NCBI GenBank assembly: GCA_022453515.1
Contig: JAJNNY010000029.1
Span: 186,001-250,000 of the forward strand
DNA from: Astrocystis sublimbata
Lineage: Eukaryota > Ascomycota > Sordariomycetes > Xylariales > Xylariaceae
Reading direction: 5' to 3'
Length of the DNA: 64,000 nt
Part shown: in pieces, positions 22,987 to 35,119 of the stretch
How the letters are laid out: each line of letters opens with the position of its first letter
Numbering within the stretch: position 1 is the stretch's first letter
Position numbers and translations under genes: made by a program
The notes under the pieces: generated by a model
Seen by the model: the letters and a program-made list of their open reading frames with translations, nothing else
Databases searched by the model: none
What the model was told of the DNA's origin: nothing

Positions 22987-24637
22987 ATGGCCGTCTCAGA
23001 GGCGCCGGACAGGGCACGCCCGGACGCGGACGTGGCGGATCCGTACAGCATATTCGACAAGCGCCAGAAGGGCCTGATCGTGCTTCTTGCCGCGACGGCC
23101 GCTACGTGTAAGTGATTTAATTCTATTGTCTTGGCTATTGTCGCCAACAAGCCGGCCGGCGCGAGAGCTAATGGTTCAATGGTGACTAGTCTCTGGCTTC
23201 GCATCCAACATATACTTCCCGGCCCTTGCGACAATCGCTTCTGATTTGAATGTGTCCATAGAGCTCATTAATCTCACGATCACGTCGTACTTGATTCTCC
23301 AAGGCATTGCGCCCAGCATTTGGGGCCCCTTATCGGATGCGAAAGGCCGTCGATTGGCGTATTGCTGTACATTCCTGATCTTCCTGGGTGCTTGTGTAGG
23401 CCTAGCCGAAACCCAGAATTATGCCACGCTCATTGTCTTGCGCAGCCTCCAAAGCAGCGGGAGTGCAGCTACCGTCGCTGTCGGCTCAGCCGTTATTGGA
23501 GACATCACAACCCGCGAGGAGCGCGGCGGCTACATGGGCATCTATCAGGCCGGTCTGCTCGCGCCGGTAGCAGTAGGGCCGGTCATCGGTGGTGCTATTG
23601 CTGCCACGCTGGGATGGAGAGCCATCTTCTGGTTTTTGACGATATACGGCGGCGTATTTCTGATTGCGCTGGTTTTCACATTGCCGGAAACGCTCCGATC
23701 TGCTGTGGGGAACGGCAGCGCAAGATCATCCAGCCCACTGGTCAAGTATCCCTTGAACCTCTATCAAAAGAGTACTCGAGTGACGTATGTTCCGCAAGCC
23801 CAGCCCGTTGGGACTTCTGCAAAGACCAAGATCGACATCGCCGGGCCGATCCGCATATTGTTCAGCAAGCAAGCATCGCCACTCGTTGCCTTCCTCGCCA
23901 TATACTATGCTGTCTGGCAAATGAGTATCACGGCAATGTCCGTGCTGTTCGAGGACACTTATGATCTATCCGAGACACAAATCGGGTTTACTTTTATCGC
24001 AAACGGCGCAGGATCCATCATTGGCACTCTCATCACAGGCAGGATACTAGACATTCATTACAGACAGGCCAAAGCCAAGCATGAACCCACGCTGTCACAA
24101 GACGAATCTGGGACAGAATGTGACCTGCCTCCCCAAGAAGGCAATGACTTCCCCCTGGAAAAGGCCCGGCTTCGCCTTCTTCCCATTCTAGCGCTTCTCC
24201 AGTGCGCCTCTATCGTCACATTTGGCTGGACGATTCAATATCGCGTCCACATCGCTGTGCCCATCATCACCACTTTCATAACAGGCTGGACCGTTGTCTC
24301 GATTGTTTCTGTCGTTACTACTTATCTCGTAGATATTTTCCCGAAGCACAAGGCCGCGTCGTCCGCCAGTGTAAACCTTGCGAGGTGCCTACTCGCGGCA
24401 GGAGGTACGAGCATTGTTACCCCCATTATCAAGGCAGTGGGTATAGGGTGGACCTTCACAATAGCTACTGCGGTTCAGCTCGTCGCTTTGGCTTTAGGGA
24501 TGGGAATACAGTTACGATACGGTCCCAAATGGAGACGGGCAGCCGAGAAAGCGGATGCTCAAGCTGATCGTGAAGCCACCCAACCAACGAGCGAGTACCA
24601 GACAGATAAAGCCAACGGAGAAAAGACGACAGCTTAA
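22987..24637 (+). CDS. MFS exporter, DHA1 family (QDR/AQR1-like)
   Basis: Two exons, 22987-23107 and 23190-24637, give 522 residues. The first exon (MAVSEAPDRAR..., YSIFDKRQKGLIVLLAATA) supplies the start of the first membrane helix, completed by FSGFASNIYFPAL at the junction. Family signatures include ISWGPLSDAKGRR-like text (IWGPLSDAKGRR) in the loop after helix 2, the helix-4/5 region LRSLQSSG...AVIGDITTREERG, and the PVIGGAIAATLGWRAIFWFLTI motif. About 12 hydrophobic segments are split by a hydrophilic central loop. DHA1 carriers are proton antiporters at the plasma membrane that export drugs, organic acids or metabolites. The substrate cannot be read from the sequence. The gene is divergent from a Zn2Cys6 regulator. 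Confidence 0.92.
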
Positions 24638-25148
24638 TGTAGATCTATAAACTAATTAGAAACGGTCAGGAGTTTTATATATCTGATTGGCACCGTTCAT
24701 TAATCACACATGCAAGAGACCACTGACACAACTTTTCGATTTCAATGTAGATGACCCGTGACGAGATCTGCGTTCTTATTCAGTCACTGCTAGTACACTA
24801 CAGTAATAACCGACCATAAAGGCATTCCAGTGGCAGAAACTGTCACTTCCAGCAACTCCTAAACTTGTGCGACATACCAAACTCCGCAGCCGACATGCCA
24901 ACAAATTGGACACATACACAACGTACCTCGGGCACATTTATCCTCTACTTCTGCAACAGCTTTCCTAACCATGCTACCGATGATCATCTCAAATCAGTAA
25001 AGTGTGGAATATGCCGTAAACCTCAGGTTTGACCAAGCGTCCATAAAATCATCTTTCCATTATTCATCATTAATGTTGACCTCATTTGCGCCTTGATAGA
25101 AAGGTTGCGCCGAGCTGCCCCTTCGAAGGTGTTAAAACAACTTGGTAC
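24638..25148. other. Intergenic region, no gene seen
   Basis: Short spacer between the convergent ends of the MFS exporter and the G-patch-like gene; nothing notable. Confidence 0.55.
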
Positions 25149-26461
25149 CTACCACCCCTTGGATGTACCAGTGAAAGGTTTCCAAACTTCCAAGTGGTCG
25201 GAAGGTGCTTCTGCCGTTTCTCTTGAAGTCTCTTGTGGCGAGGTTCTATTCCGGGCCAGACGAGTACTCTTACGTTTCGAAGTGTCCCTCCAGGTATCGT
25301 TAATGATACATTGGTTTTGGACGGTGATCTTGGTCTCGCCGTAGGATTCATTGCCATTGGTATGGACAAGTGGCCCATGAGTGCGTCCATCTTTCTGCAC
25401 GGTACCAACTTTGTCTCGATAGGCCTTTTTGGCCGAGTCGTCGCCGGCTTGTGGGTTTAGCGCATATCGGCGCCATGGGGATAATGCTGCAGTGGCGGGA
25501 GTCTCATTGATTTGTGTATCGACCTCTTTTGCAGAAACCCCTTTTGTAGGTGCATGGGAACCTGATTTTGGGGGGGACTCTGATCCAACAGTGCACTGGT
25601 TGCCCAACAAATTGCGTGCCTGTGCGTATATATCAATAGGTCTTTGGATACCAGACTCGTCGGGGCCGAGACCCTTTGGATCCGACCATCCTTGGCTAGA
25701 TAGGACTTTGTGCCCAAAGGGATAGCGCGCTCCTAGATCTGCTTTTCCGATTGTTTCTGAACATCCGTGAAAATCGACATCAGCTGGAGTGTGCTTCTCA
25801 GCCTCTCGCACGAAACCATCGGGAGTGGTAGAGCGACCGAGATCAAGGCTTCCGATCCCTTCGCACGCAATAGCGACAATACTGGCGGGTGAGGTTACGG
25901 AATTCTCCTGCTCGGTAAGCGGCGGGGTATCAACGCTTAATGCAGTCGTCATTGTGGGATCGTTGTTGAATGTTGGTCCGGTGCAAGAGGGTGTGTCAGC
26001 CGGCTTGGCCGAGATTGCTTCAGCACCCCATTCCTGTTGTAGTTGTTGGGCCGCTATCCAGACGAGAGGCAGATCAGTAATTGCTACTAATAGCCGAAAC
26101 TTCATAGGAAAATCACAAATCTCAAAGGAACAAAACCAGTGTGATATGAGATCACTTACTTCGAAACATAACAGACATTTGCTCCTCGTCCAAGGAGACC
26201 TTCTTGGATACGTAGAGCGTGACCTGTACATTGCACTCATCTGTTAGCCTTTCTTATACACAATAAAACATTTAGCGAGGTTAGCCATGCCGTCAAAAAG
26301 AGATGATAGGCCAAATCCTTGGGTTTGACGCTTGCGGTGATACTCTCAAGAAACTGCTGTAAAGAGTTTTTCATATCATCTGGGCAATCCACAAAACTGA
26401 CAAGCCGGTTGATGACTTCGCTGCAGAAGTTGTTATCAACTTTGTCGGGGACTTCCGCCAT
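25149..26461 (-). CDS. Uncharacterised protein with a G-patch-like segment
   Basis: Three exons, 26461-26270, 26223-26160 and 26053-25149, give 386 residues. The start has a strong context (ACCATGG). The N-terminal 80 residues are helical (FCSEVINRLVSFVDCPDD, then LQQFLESITASVKPKDLAY). The middle is disordered. Near residue 230 the segment GHKVLSSQGWSDPKGLG...GIQRPIDI fits the G-patch pattern (hydrophobic, GW, GLG, G, P-I), which in other proteins activates DEAH helicases or binds RNA. The C-terminus is basic and Ser/Thr rich with KRKSTRLARNR, possibly a nuclear signal. Intron 1 is only 46 nt, near the fungal minimum, so exon 2 (64 nt) is less certain. No full-length family is recognised. Confidence 0.7.
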
Positions 26462-26751
26462 GGTTGCTAGTTCATGGAGGCAACTCGACAGGACGCCGCT
26501 GCCGAATGTAAATATCTGTCGGATCAAGAACGGAGGAGAAAGACGGAGGAGAAAGTGGGCGGGATCGTAGAACCAGATGTGGCTAGATACCTGAGGTACC
26601 TTAGCGGGTAGATTGAAATTGGGCGATTAGGTAGGCTGTGTGTATGAGATCCCAAGATCAAGATAGACGCAAAGAAGTAGCAACAATGCAACAACCTGCC
26701 TGGGTAGTAGGTAGGTAAGCTGCGAGTCCTCGTGCATGCGCCTGTGTGTGT

Positions 26752-26849
<98 letters not shown>

Positions 26850-27661
26850 GAAGGAAAGGCAGCTGCTGGCATATGGAAGGTGCACATGCCTTCCAAAAAG
26901 GTATGTTGCGTGAGTGCCTTGTGGGAAAACAAACAAAAGTGCGTGCAACAAGGCAAACCGTTACCTTGACACCAACAGCCCTGTATCCCGGCAACAGTTC
27001 CGTTTCGATAATTGCCCCCTTGACTGCTTGAGGAGCTTCAGGTGTGCACAAGCAACATTTATCATGCACATAGGAGGGTGCGTACCTAGTATGTACCTTA
27101 GTAGTAGTACCTATAATTGTATGCTCAGGTGTGCAAGTAAATTAGCTACTAGGTAGTAGCTAAGTTTCTCAGACGAACTCGAGGATGGCCTCAGGCACAT
27201 GCTATGCTGCAGTTTCTTACCTGCATCACTGGGCACCCGGGAACCTACATCGACTACCTCGGGTAGGTATTGACGTGCAGTGCATTTAAAAACCTGCTAC
27301 CGTCTGCGGCATGATATCGATGAAGAATTCCATACCTAGGTATTCATGCATATTTCAGTATAGACCTAATTGAATGGTTGGGCTGTTCTTGACACTGTCT
27401 CAGGTCTGTCTACATAGGCAGAGAACCGGAGACGCCTAGAGACACCAAGTCCCACTTGACAACCTATGTGTAGCAGCATGACTTGGGCTGACAATACATT
27501 TGAGAGCTCGGTATTACATATAACGCTCATTCCAGATCCCTATCCCATGTGTAAGAGCTACCCATCTTACTACCACTCACCCATGATGAAACACTGTAAG
27601 TGGTTTTTGAACAAACATCGAGGTGGAAGGTAATGGAGATGTTGATAGAGGTTGCATGACC
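26462..27661. other. 1.2 kb intergenic region with a large microsatellite
   Basis: No gene is seen. It contains the (TG)n(AG)40 tract, one TACCTAGGTA palindrome (27333-27342) and several GTAGGTA-type motifs. Long open frames across the microsatellite are artefacts of the dinucleotide repeat. Confidence 0.6.
26743..26846. repeat. Compound (TG)n(AG)40 microsatellite
   Basis: An interrupted TG run (26743-26766) passes into 40 uninterrupted AG units (26767-26846). On the minus strand it is a CT tract lying about 280-390 bp upstream of the G-patch-like gene start. Confidence 0.97.
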
Positions 27662-29136
27662 CTAGTTGATTGTATCATCCCTTAGTGCAAGAAGCTCTCG
27701 GAATACCTCGTCAGGCTTCGCACGCAAAGCGCTGTGGAACAAGACATTGGTTTCGAATACCTTGATGTCCTTTATCCGAGAAGCTGTGGCGCGCGCCATG
27801 CCGGCGTCGACGTACATATCGTTGTAGCTCGCTGCATAGACAGGCACCTCATTCTTACCAAGCTGTTCGATGTTGTATAACGATGGCCACTCATCGTAGT
27901 TCGCCAGGACATGAGCCGTCTCCTTCATCTCTACAAGCCCAGAGCATGTTTCGAAATGGAAAGGGAATATCATCTCCCCCGAGAAGAAGAGCGGCTGATC
28001 ACCCAGGCTAGCTGGCCCAGGCCAGTCGTTCCGTAGCCATTGAAATTCCGGAATGCGTTGTCCGACTCTCTCTGCCGCCCATTTGCCAGCTACCCCTGGG
28101 CCGAAACACCAGCAGGGCTCATGAAGTAAGGTATAGATAGGCGCTGAGTCCCAGCTGCCATCTTGTTCTAGAGCATTGAGAGTGGCACGCGAGAATACAC
28201 CAAAATTGTCGAGGTCCGCTTGCATGCGTATAACATAGTTATGAACCGTGTCAAGGCCTCCGTCCATTCCAAGGTGCAGGCCTAATGTCATGAGTCGCTT
28301 CACTGTCAAGAATCCACCGGCCGGTAGTAAGACGCCCCCTTTGCCGCCTAGTTCTTGGATCTTCTCGGCTATGTCCTTGATGGCCTTGACGTCTTGGGGG
28401 AATTTGTTGTAGTAAGCCAGGTTGCGTTCTATGACACGTTGGTACGTTGTCTCGTACACTTGCTCGGGTCCCTTGTCTAATGCCGCAAGGCCGCCTGTTA
28501 TGAAGCATTCCCGAAGCCCTTCAGGCGCAAATGAAAGGTATGTCATTGTCATCAAACCACCAAATGATTGCCCGAAAGTCGTCCATTTTTTCTTCTCCGG
28601 AGGGTATTCATCGGTGAGACACAGCCGGACAGCCTCACTGTCTTTGACCAACGTGTCTGCTCGGAAAAGCTTCAGGTGATCAGCCTGTTCTTGAGGACTC
28701 CCGACGCGAGCTAGTGTATGAGCAGAGATAGGGGAGCTGAAGCCGGTGCCTCGTTGGTCTAAGAGGAGCAGTTCGTAACCCCGATCTAGCATATATTTCG
28801 AGAGAGGGCTGTCCTGGGGTGCAGGGGTTCCAAAGCCGGGACCTCCCTGGAGGAAGAGTAGGAACGGCCGCTGTAATACGGTGCTGGGTTCGACGATGGG
28901 TTTCTCGTATTTGATCGCGCTCCTAGCAAAAAGCTTGATCGTTTGCCCTTTAGGCTTCGAATGGTCCAAGGGCACCTCGAACCATAACTCCTTAACGAGA
29001 AGTTTACCTACATCACTGTTTAGTTGAACGAGGACAGACTAACATGAGATGGTGTCGCTGTCAAAAGCCGGGCTGACATACCTGGCACAAGATAGGGCTT
29101 GCTCTGGGAGACGAGCCGAGCCACAACGGAAGCCAT
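27662..29136 (-). CDS. Prolyl iminopeptidase-like serine peptidase (S33, alpha/beta hydrolase)
   Basis: Two exons, 29136-29082 and 29007-27662, give 466 residues. The first short exon (MASVVARLVSQSKPYLVPG) joins KLLVKELWFEVPLDHSKP, which fits the family start. Visible motifs are GGPG (residues 73-76, oxyanion hole), DQRGTG (102-107), the nucleophile elbow GQSFGG (Ser166) and a C-terminal HSALR with the catalytic His near 443. The Asp is probably in the NDMYVD region. Enzymes of this family remove N-terminal proline from peptides. There is no signal peptide, so it is probably cytosolic. The length is normal for fungal members. Confidence 0.92.
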
Positions 29137-29860
29137 TACCAGCTCAGCACCTGTGAACTTCGGGATTTCAACTATTTTCTTCGTTGGTTTGCGTCAAAAA
29201 ATCATGAGGCACACCTCCAGTGTAGAGAGAGGGATGCATGGTGGAGAAGAGGGGCAGACACCTCCTACAGTACTCCCCGTGTCCATCCCCGGACATCTAC
29301 TACCATTTACAGTACGAACCCCCTGCAGCTTAAGATCGACTTCACCCGGCCGTGGCAACGTCTCGGACTACCGAGGCATCGAGCTATGCCAATGCTACCA
29401 TTCGATTGAGGGATGTATCAAGCTATGTACATAGGCGGAATTGAAGATACCTCTCTTTTCATGTCCAATACTTTAAGACATTTCGTGCATTAGTAGATAA
29501 GGTTTACATTTTTACAGTAGATGCGGGTAGGTAGATCCTACAGGTACTCCAGGCCCCGCCCCCTCTGGTTGCTCCAGCCCCGAGCGAGGCCTGGCCCGCG
29601 CTCTAGACCAGGTAGATAGTCCCCTAGTATACGCATATATCTCTTATAAGGGTCAGCCCATCTGGCTAGTGGGGTCTAGCTGCTAGGTAAGGTACCCTTA
29701 GCACCTAAAAGCCGGACCGCTTCGGAGCTCGCAAATCCACAAAACCGGGTCATATGCCAAAGTTTAGCATCAGCCCATTTCCTATTTCTTTGAGCTTCAT
29801 CTCCCTCTCTGCTTCCTCCCTCCTACATCACCAAAACGCGCAACGCAGTGCCGTGCATAG
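29137..29860. other. Divergent intergenic region, no gene seen
   Basis: Shared 5' region of the iminopeptidase and the unrecognised plus-strand gene. CT-rich leader sequence (29785-29830) precedes the latter's start, as is usual for fungal promoters. Confidence 0.5.
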
Positions 29861-31659
29861 ATGATGGTGATGGATGGAGCAGGCATAAACACTCAGCATC
29901 TGACACTGACGTTGGTCGAGTCTTTCAATGCTTTGGCCGATGAAGTGCAGAACCTGAGCGACAGACAGACCATATTGGAGCATAAGCTCCGATATGCACA
30001 TGAACAGGTACGTTTCATCTACGCCAACCCTCTCCTCTGCTTCCCTGTACGCTTCCCGCTTCCCGCTTCCCGCCAGCTGTCACCTTCTGGGCTCTCCATC
30101 GCGGGTCGTATCATGAACATGTCGTGCCCTTACCCCACACCTGCTCTCTTCCTCGCCTTGCCGTATCATGATGAGATATCTTTAGCTCTAGATCGCGAGC
30201 TGCCGTCCAAAGACAGCGCTGAACGACTACATTCTTTCAAGTTTCTGAACATGGCACTCTTCCCACTACCTCTCTCATCCTCTCGTCGCGTCGTGGCGGA
30301 AACTCATCGTCGCTAACGTGGGATCATCGCTAGTTCCAATACCTGGCCGATAAATATGCTGCTGCCGCGCCTGAGGTATCAGAAACACTGGTGAACATAC
30401 AGGTTCCACCTGAACTACACAATTCATCACTAGCAAATACAAATTTTGTTCCACTCCCTAACCGCAAGAGCTCCGATTCTAAACATCAAATTGCCGTGAT
30501 CATCCGCGAAGGTAGACGCGTCGCTTCCTCCCTAACCGACTTCAGCAAGAGTAGCCAAACCAGCAGAAGCAGGGACAGCCTGGATCCCACAACCGTAACC
30601 TCCATGTCTACCATACTCGAGCAGGATTTTACCGTCGAGGGGAAGAAGGGCAGCTTAGACTGTCCCTTTAGCCAGCCCAGCGAGCAAGAGCCCGGAGGTA
30701 ATAAGGCTCAGAGCCACCAGGACGCCGCAGCACAGCATGTGAATCCCATCTGCGCTGCCATGTTGGATGACACGGGCTCTGAGGCCGCTGCCACGAAATG
30801 TCCGATACGATATCTCGACCAGCATTCCCCCGAGGAGATTGCCGACTATCTTGAAAAGCACAAACATGAAATCCCCAGAAGCCACGAGGTCTGCGTTAGG
30901 CGCTACCAGAAGGAAGAGCACGTTAAGAAAATGGACGCCAAGTACGGTAATCTCGTTAGCATGGTCGAGGGCCTCGGTAAAATTCACCAACCAATGTTGC
31001 CGGAGCAAGACACACGGCCTCAAAGCGACGTCGAAAGGGGATCTTCAGACAGGGTGCACGACTGGGCACATACAGTCAGTGCCACGGCCGCGGACGATCC
31101 CGAAGCAACTTGCCGGGATGACGATGAGGAAGACGAAGAGAGGCAGAGTCACTTTGATCGACCTTTGAAGGAAGTGCGACTTGGCGAATCTCCTAGTCGG
31201 CCTTGGGGCATCTCAGTTCCCATCTTCTCAGACGGGCAATCGAGCCAAGGTGTCCATCGAGAGCGACTAGCGTCCCCGCCTCCAGCCCCGGTACACATGC
31301 CATCCTCTGATCCCAACGAGGCGACGCCGTTACCGAAGATGGGCAAATGCCCCTTTGACCACACGAAGCTGACGTCGATGATGAACGATACGCCACTTCA
31401 CAAGCAGGAGGACAAGAACCCGTCTCATCATGCAAGTCTACAACCTTTGGACCAGCCCTTTACTCCTGCTCAAAACATGCCTCCGGCACAGACAGCTGCT
31501 GCTGGTTTGCCACAGCCTGCATTCATCAACCCTGCCGACCTGAACCGCCCGAAAGCGAGTGGTACTCCGCAAATGGTCTTTACTGGTCCAGTGTTCATCG
31601 GCTACCCGATTGAGCAAGCTATTCAATTCATGCAACATTTCCAGGGACAACAACAATAG
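29861..31659 (+). CDS. Uncharacterised, conserved-looking fungal protein with Cys-Pro motifs
   Basis: Two exons, 29861-30007 and 30334-31659, give 490 residues. The N-terminus is a short predicted coiled coil (LVESFNALADEVQNLSDRQTILEHK and on, cut by a 326-nt intron). The middle is disordered and acidic. Three Cys-Pro modules recur: DCPFSQP, KCPIRYLDQHSPEEIADYL followed by HEIPRSHEVCVRRYQ, and GKCPFDHTKL. The C-terminus ends MVFTGPVFIGYPIEQAIQFMQ, which looks like a folded or binding motif. I cannot name the family. The balanced codon use, clean splice sites and structured segments argue that it is real. It is convergent with TVP38. The intron is long for this window and could conceal a small extra exon. 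Confidence 0.8.
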
Positions 31660-32089
31660 GCGTCTTGTTGACACCTGATAGTAACGATGGATTTTCAGTC
31701 CCGTTCTTCATATCTCTTTTTTTAGTCATTCGAATGTCATTGCAAGTGAGATGCATTGATTGGTATGGTTTCAGGCATCGGCGGTACATTTGAGTCGCAT
31801 CAGTTTGGAGTTTGGACTTCGGTATAGCAGCAACTTGGTTTAGAATGACATGATATGCGATAGATACCCATGCAGCACCTCGAAGCTTTACATCCCACTG
31901 ATCGGATAATATGTCCAGTACTATGTCCAGTGATATGTGACATGAGCTATAATTCTTGTATGCGTAGGAACCAAAATTCAAGTGTAACGGACAATAATGC
32001 AAATTTGCGCCACTCCTAAACACCGTACCGAGCAAGACCTCGCAAGCCACTAACTAAACCAGTTGATGGGGAAATTTCTATACCGACGT
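31660..32089. other. Convergent 3' intergenic region
   Basis: Spacer between the ends of two convergent genes; nothing coding or structured noticed. Confidence 0.55.
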
Positions 32090-33340
32090 CTACCTCGTGT
32101 CTGCATGCCTCTGCGTGCCATCGAAGTCCGGCCTGCTCGGACTTGGATTCGTATCGGTATCGCTCTCGTCTCTATATGTACCTTGATTATCCCCTGTAGC
32201 ATCCCAAAGCGAGATATCGTCGTCATCCATCAATGCCGCAGAATCGCTCTCGCCTGGCCACCTGTTCTGCACTACGCCTTCCTCGACGTCGTTGTAATCG
32301 GGCTCGTCAGTGAGCAAGACGCCGTTGCCATCGGTGGCGGCCCCTTCTTCCAGAGCGAGCTCCTTGGCGCGCCGCATCGTCCGCTGGTAGACGAACCAGC
32401 CGACAGTAATGCCCACAGCGGAGCCGAGGATAATGCTAATGTAGTTGATGACGCGGGTGCTGGTGGGCATGTCTTCGTTGTCGACCAGCTGGCCAAGGCG
32501 GTCGCCAATGAAAACGTGCACGAGAAGCTTGGGGGTGGCCAGCGCCGTCGCCAGCGCGAAGCTGCCGGGAGAGATGCTTGGGATGGTGGCCAAGAAGCCG
32601 TTACTCAAACTGAAGGGCAGGGGGCAGAAGCGGATGGCGACTAAGACAGGCAGTCCGTCGTGCCGCAGGACCTGACCCAGCGCGACGAAACGGCGGTCCT
32701 CGCCGACGAGCCGCTGCACGTAGCCGCTGAGAACGGTGCGGCTGGCAAAGAAGGCAGCCGTCGAACCTACCACGGTGGCGCCGGCAACGATGGGCCAGCC
32801 GCCGGGAAACCCGAATATGAACCCCGCGATGGTGATGGTCATGCTGTAGCCGATCATGGGCGGGAACGCTGCGATGCCACAGAGTAGGAACAGCAGCACC
32901 CATCCGCCGGGGAGCTTCCGCCAGCCCTCGGCGACGGGATGCAGGGCGGTGAAGATGCGGTGCGAAAAGACCAGGAACACGATGCCGAGCGCGAGAAAGA
33001 CCAGCCCGGCGACGGCAGCAAGCAGGCGCTGCAAGGGCGTCATGCTATAGCCGAGCTTGAGCAGCTTGTTCATGATGGAGATGCTGCCCTGCATTATGCG
33101 CTGGCCCAGCGGGCGGTGCTCGCCGCTGTCACCGCCGCGCGAGTAGGGCGTGGATAACCGCCGTATTCCCCGGGTTTGAGGACCCCGGAACAGGTCATCG
33201 CTGCTGTCGGGTGCCGAGCGAGCCCAGGCGGGCAGTCGGTCGTTATGAGACGGGCGATGGGACGATGTCGGCTCGGGGTCTGGAGATGGCGAAGGGGGGA
33301 GGGCCAGCGCCTGCGCTGCAGAGGCGTAGTCGGACGGCAT
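32090..33340 (-). CDS. TVP38: Golgi membrane protein TVP38 (VTT/DedA family)
   Basis: Single exon, 416 residues from MPSDYAS. An upstream open frame continues but begins at a non-ATG codon. A Pro/Ser-rich cytosolic N-terminus (about 100 residues) precedes several membrane segments: LLAAVAGLVFLALGIVFLVF, VLLFLLCGIAAFPPMIGY, AGFIFGFPGGWPIVAGATVV and a late IILGSAVGITVGWFV. The FGFPGGWPIVAGATVVGSTAAFFASR region and the CPLPFSLSNG stretch are the SNARE-associated/VTT core. TVP38 is a late-Golgi (Tlg2-vesicle) protein in yeast, and VTT proteins are now linked to lipid scrambling (family knowledge). The tail is acidic. Confidence 0.93.
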   Translation of the reverse strand: MPSDYASAAQALALPPSPSPDPEPTSSHRPSHNDRLPAWARSAPDSSDDLFRGPQTRGIRRLSTPYSRGGDSGEHRPLGQRIMQGSISIMNKLLKLGYSMTPLQRLLAAVAGLVFLALGIVFLVFSHRIFTALHPVAEGWRKLPGGWVLLFLLCGIAAFPPMIGYSMTITIAGFIFGFPGGWPIVAGATVVGSTAAFFASRTVLSGYVQRLVGEDRRFVALGQVLRHDGLPVLVAIRFCPLPFSLSNGFLATIPSISPGSFALATALATPKLLVHVFIGDRLGQLVDNEDMPTSTRVINYISIILGSAVGITVGWFVYQRTMRRAKELALEEGAATDGNGVLLTDEPDYNDVEEGVVQNRWPGESDSAALMDDDDISLWDATGDNQGTYRDESDTDTNPSPSRPDFDGTQRHADTR

Positions 33341-35119
33341 GCTCGGGTAATATAGCTGCGCGTATGTCGACGGCCGGGCAGAGGTTCGCAATTTCTCGTG
33401 GCGGTCAAGATCAAGTAACCTGCCCGTCTCCCGGCGTGCTGCGGCTTCAGATAAGCTAGGGATCGACTGTGATAAGAATGCACGGATCTATGCGGTCTCT
33501 GAACTCTGGAGGATCCAGGTTCTCGGCTTCAATAAGGGCCCGTCAAATCGAAGTATTCTCGGGATGACCAATATTTACCGGGCCATTCTGTATTTCGAAA
33601 GTGGCATCAGAACGACCAAAAGATGTGATGCTGATGTTGCATGTTTGATGCAAGTGGAAGTGAAGCGGTTGTCAGATAGCGAAGTCCTGCAGGCAGACGG
33701 ATCTGACTGGAAGACGGCACGACGGATGATGACGGAGCCATGCGGGCTCGCGGTCCGCGTTGGGCTTAGTGTGTCCTGCGATGTCGTAGCAGGCAAGGGC
33801 AGCTGTAGCAGAGCTGGGCTGGGCCCTGGCGCACCCAGCGGGTACCTGAATAAGCTGCCTGAATCCCGTTGCTGCAATTGGAAGTCATGGCACTGTGTGT
33901 GTTTCGTACTTGCTCTGATTGTCCGTCCCATTGGCAGTGTCTGAATTCTGGTTTCATGTCCCAGATCGTAGTTATACTGTGTGTATACAGTATATGCTGC
34001 GAGGTACGGCTGCGTCGAGATGGGCTAAGCTTGATTGGGTAAGCTCTCCATCTCGCGCGTCATGCATGCACCTCAAACTCAGCCTTAGGATAAATATAGT
34101 CACAACAGAACAATATGATTGGTGGGCGAGCCAAGACAATTCTCCTCCCGTCCCGAGACTTCCATGTCCATTCGCACGTGGGGCGTGGTCTTATTGACTG
34201 CGCGCAGGTCCACCCCAAGTGACTCCTCCCATCTTGACACTATCGATGCTATCATCTCCTGAGAACCTCCCTGACATAGGCGTATTTGAGTTTACGGAAA
34301 CGTCGTCCAGATGAATAGTTCTCAGCATGCTTGACAACTCCTTTCATGTCCGGATTCATGGTCAAATGGGCCATCACAAGTACTTGAGCAGCTCAACTTA
34401 GCTTCTCATTCCGTTGTCATTCGCCCGGATTAAATCTATATTTACCTATGGGGATACAGTACAGCCAAATGGCCGTCCCGAGTGATATATCATGCTTGGA
34501 AATCGTCCATCGATCTAATAGAATGCCACAAGAACAAACTCTTTGTCCAGAAAAGGAGTAGAGTCGTTAATTGTATCACTGCTAACTGTCTTGTTCTCTC
34601 AGCCCATGACTTACCACACGTATACCGCATGAAAGGGTATGGGGGAGATCCACGTCATTCTCTACTTGTAAGACTTGAGCTGCCTAACCCTCAGTCAAGA
34701 CGCAGTGCCAGTCTGCTTCGCGATCCAACAGGAAGGTCATGTAACAACAGAGTACAGACACCATACACACTCGTCGATTCTATTGGTTTCATGAACCTTG
34801 ACGCATCGTGAGGGTTCCATGCGACTCTAGAAGCTCGACCCATGGAAAACGACAATAACCTGCGAGAGTAGTGGCTCTGGCCAGATACATCTAGATCAAT
34901 CTCATCTCGTTGTTCTTGATACATTCACATTCTTTCTTTCACAGGAAAAGGCATATAAGTAGGCAATCCCACGGCCGTCCATGTTGACACAACTTACACG
35001 TGCACTCTTACATTTCGCCTGACCACGATAAGTCTACAGGAAACGTCAGCTCTTCCGGTTTTCGTCTAACCATAAATAACACAGTTGCCGTTCGGAGCTC
35101 TCCGCTATCGCCAGACATC
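33341..35119. other. 1.8 kb intergenic region, no gene seen
   Basis: Between TVP38 and the small secreted protein. The 126-codon frame at 33564-33944 has no recognisable content. A TATA-like element precedes the secreted protein gene. Confidence 0.5.
34954..34959 (+). promoter_or_regulatory. TATA-like element (TATAAG) upstream of the small secreted protein
   Basis: The hexamer lies 166 bp before the ATG at 35120, leaving a leader of roughly 130 nt if it is used. TATA boxes are common on strongly regulated fungal secreted-protein genes. Confidence 0.35.

Noticed and set aside
20767..24637. Regulator/exporter pair as part of a secondary-metabolite cluster
   Set aside because: No polyketide, peptide or terpene synthase and no tailoring oxidase was seen in the flanking genes, so only the pair itself is supported.
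26524..27069. Open frames with long Ser-Leu repeats
   Set aside because: They are translations of the CT/AG dinucleotide microsatellite and have no evidence of coding.
33564..33944. 126-codon plus-strand open frame
   Set aside because: Random-looking composition and an overlapping frame of similar size on the other strand.
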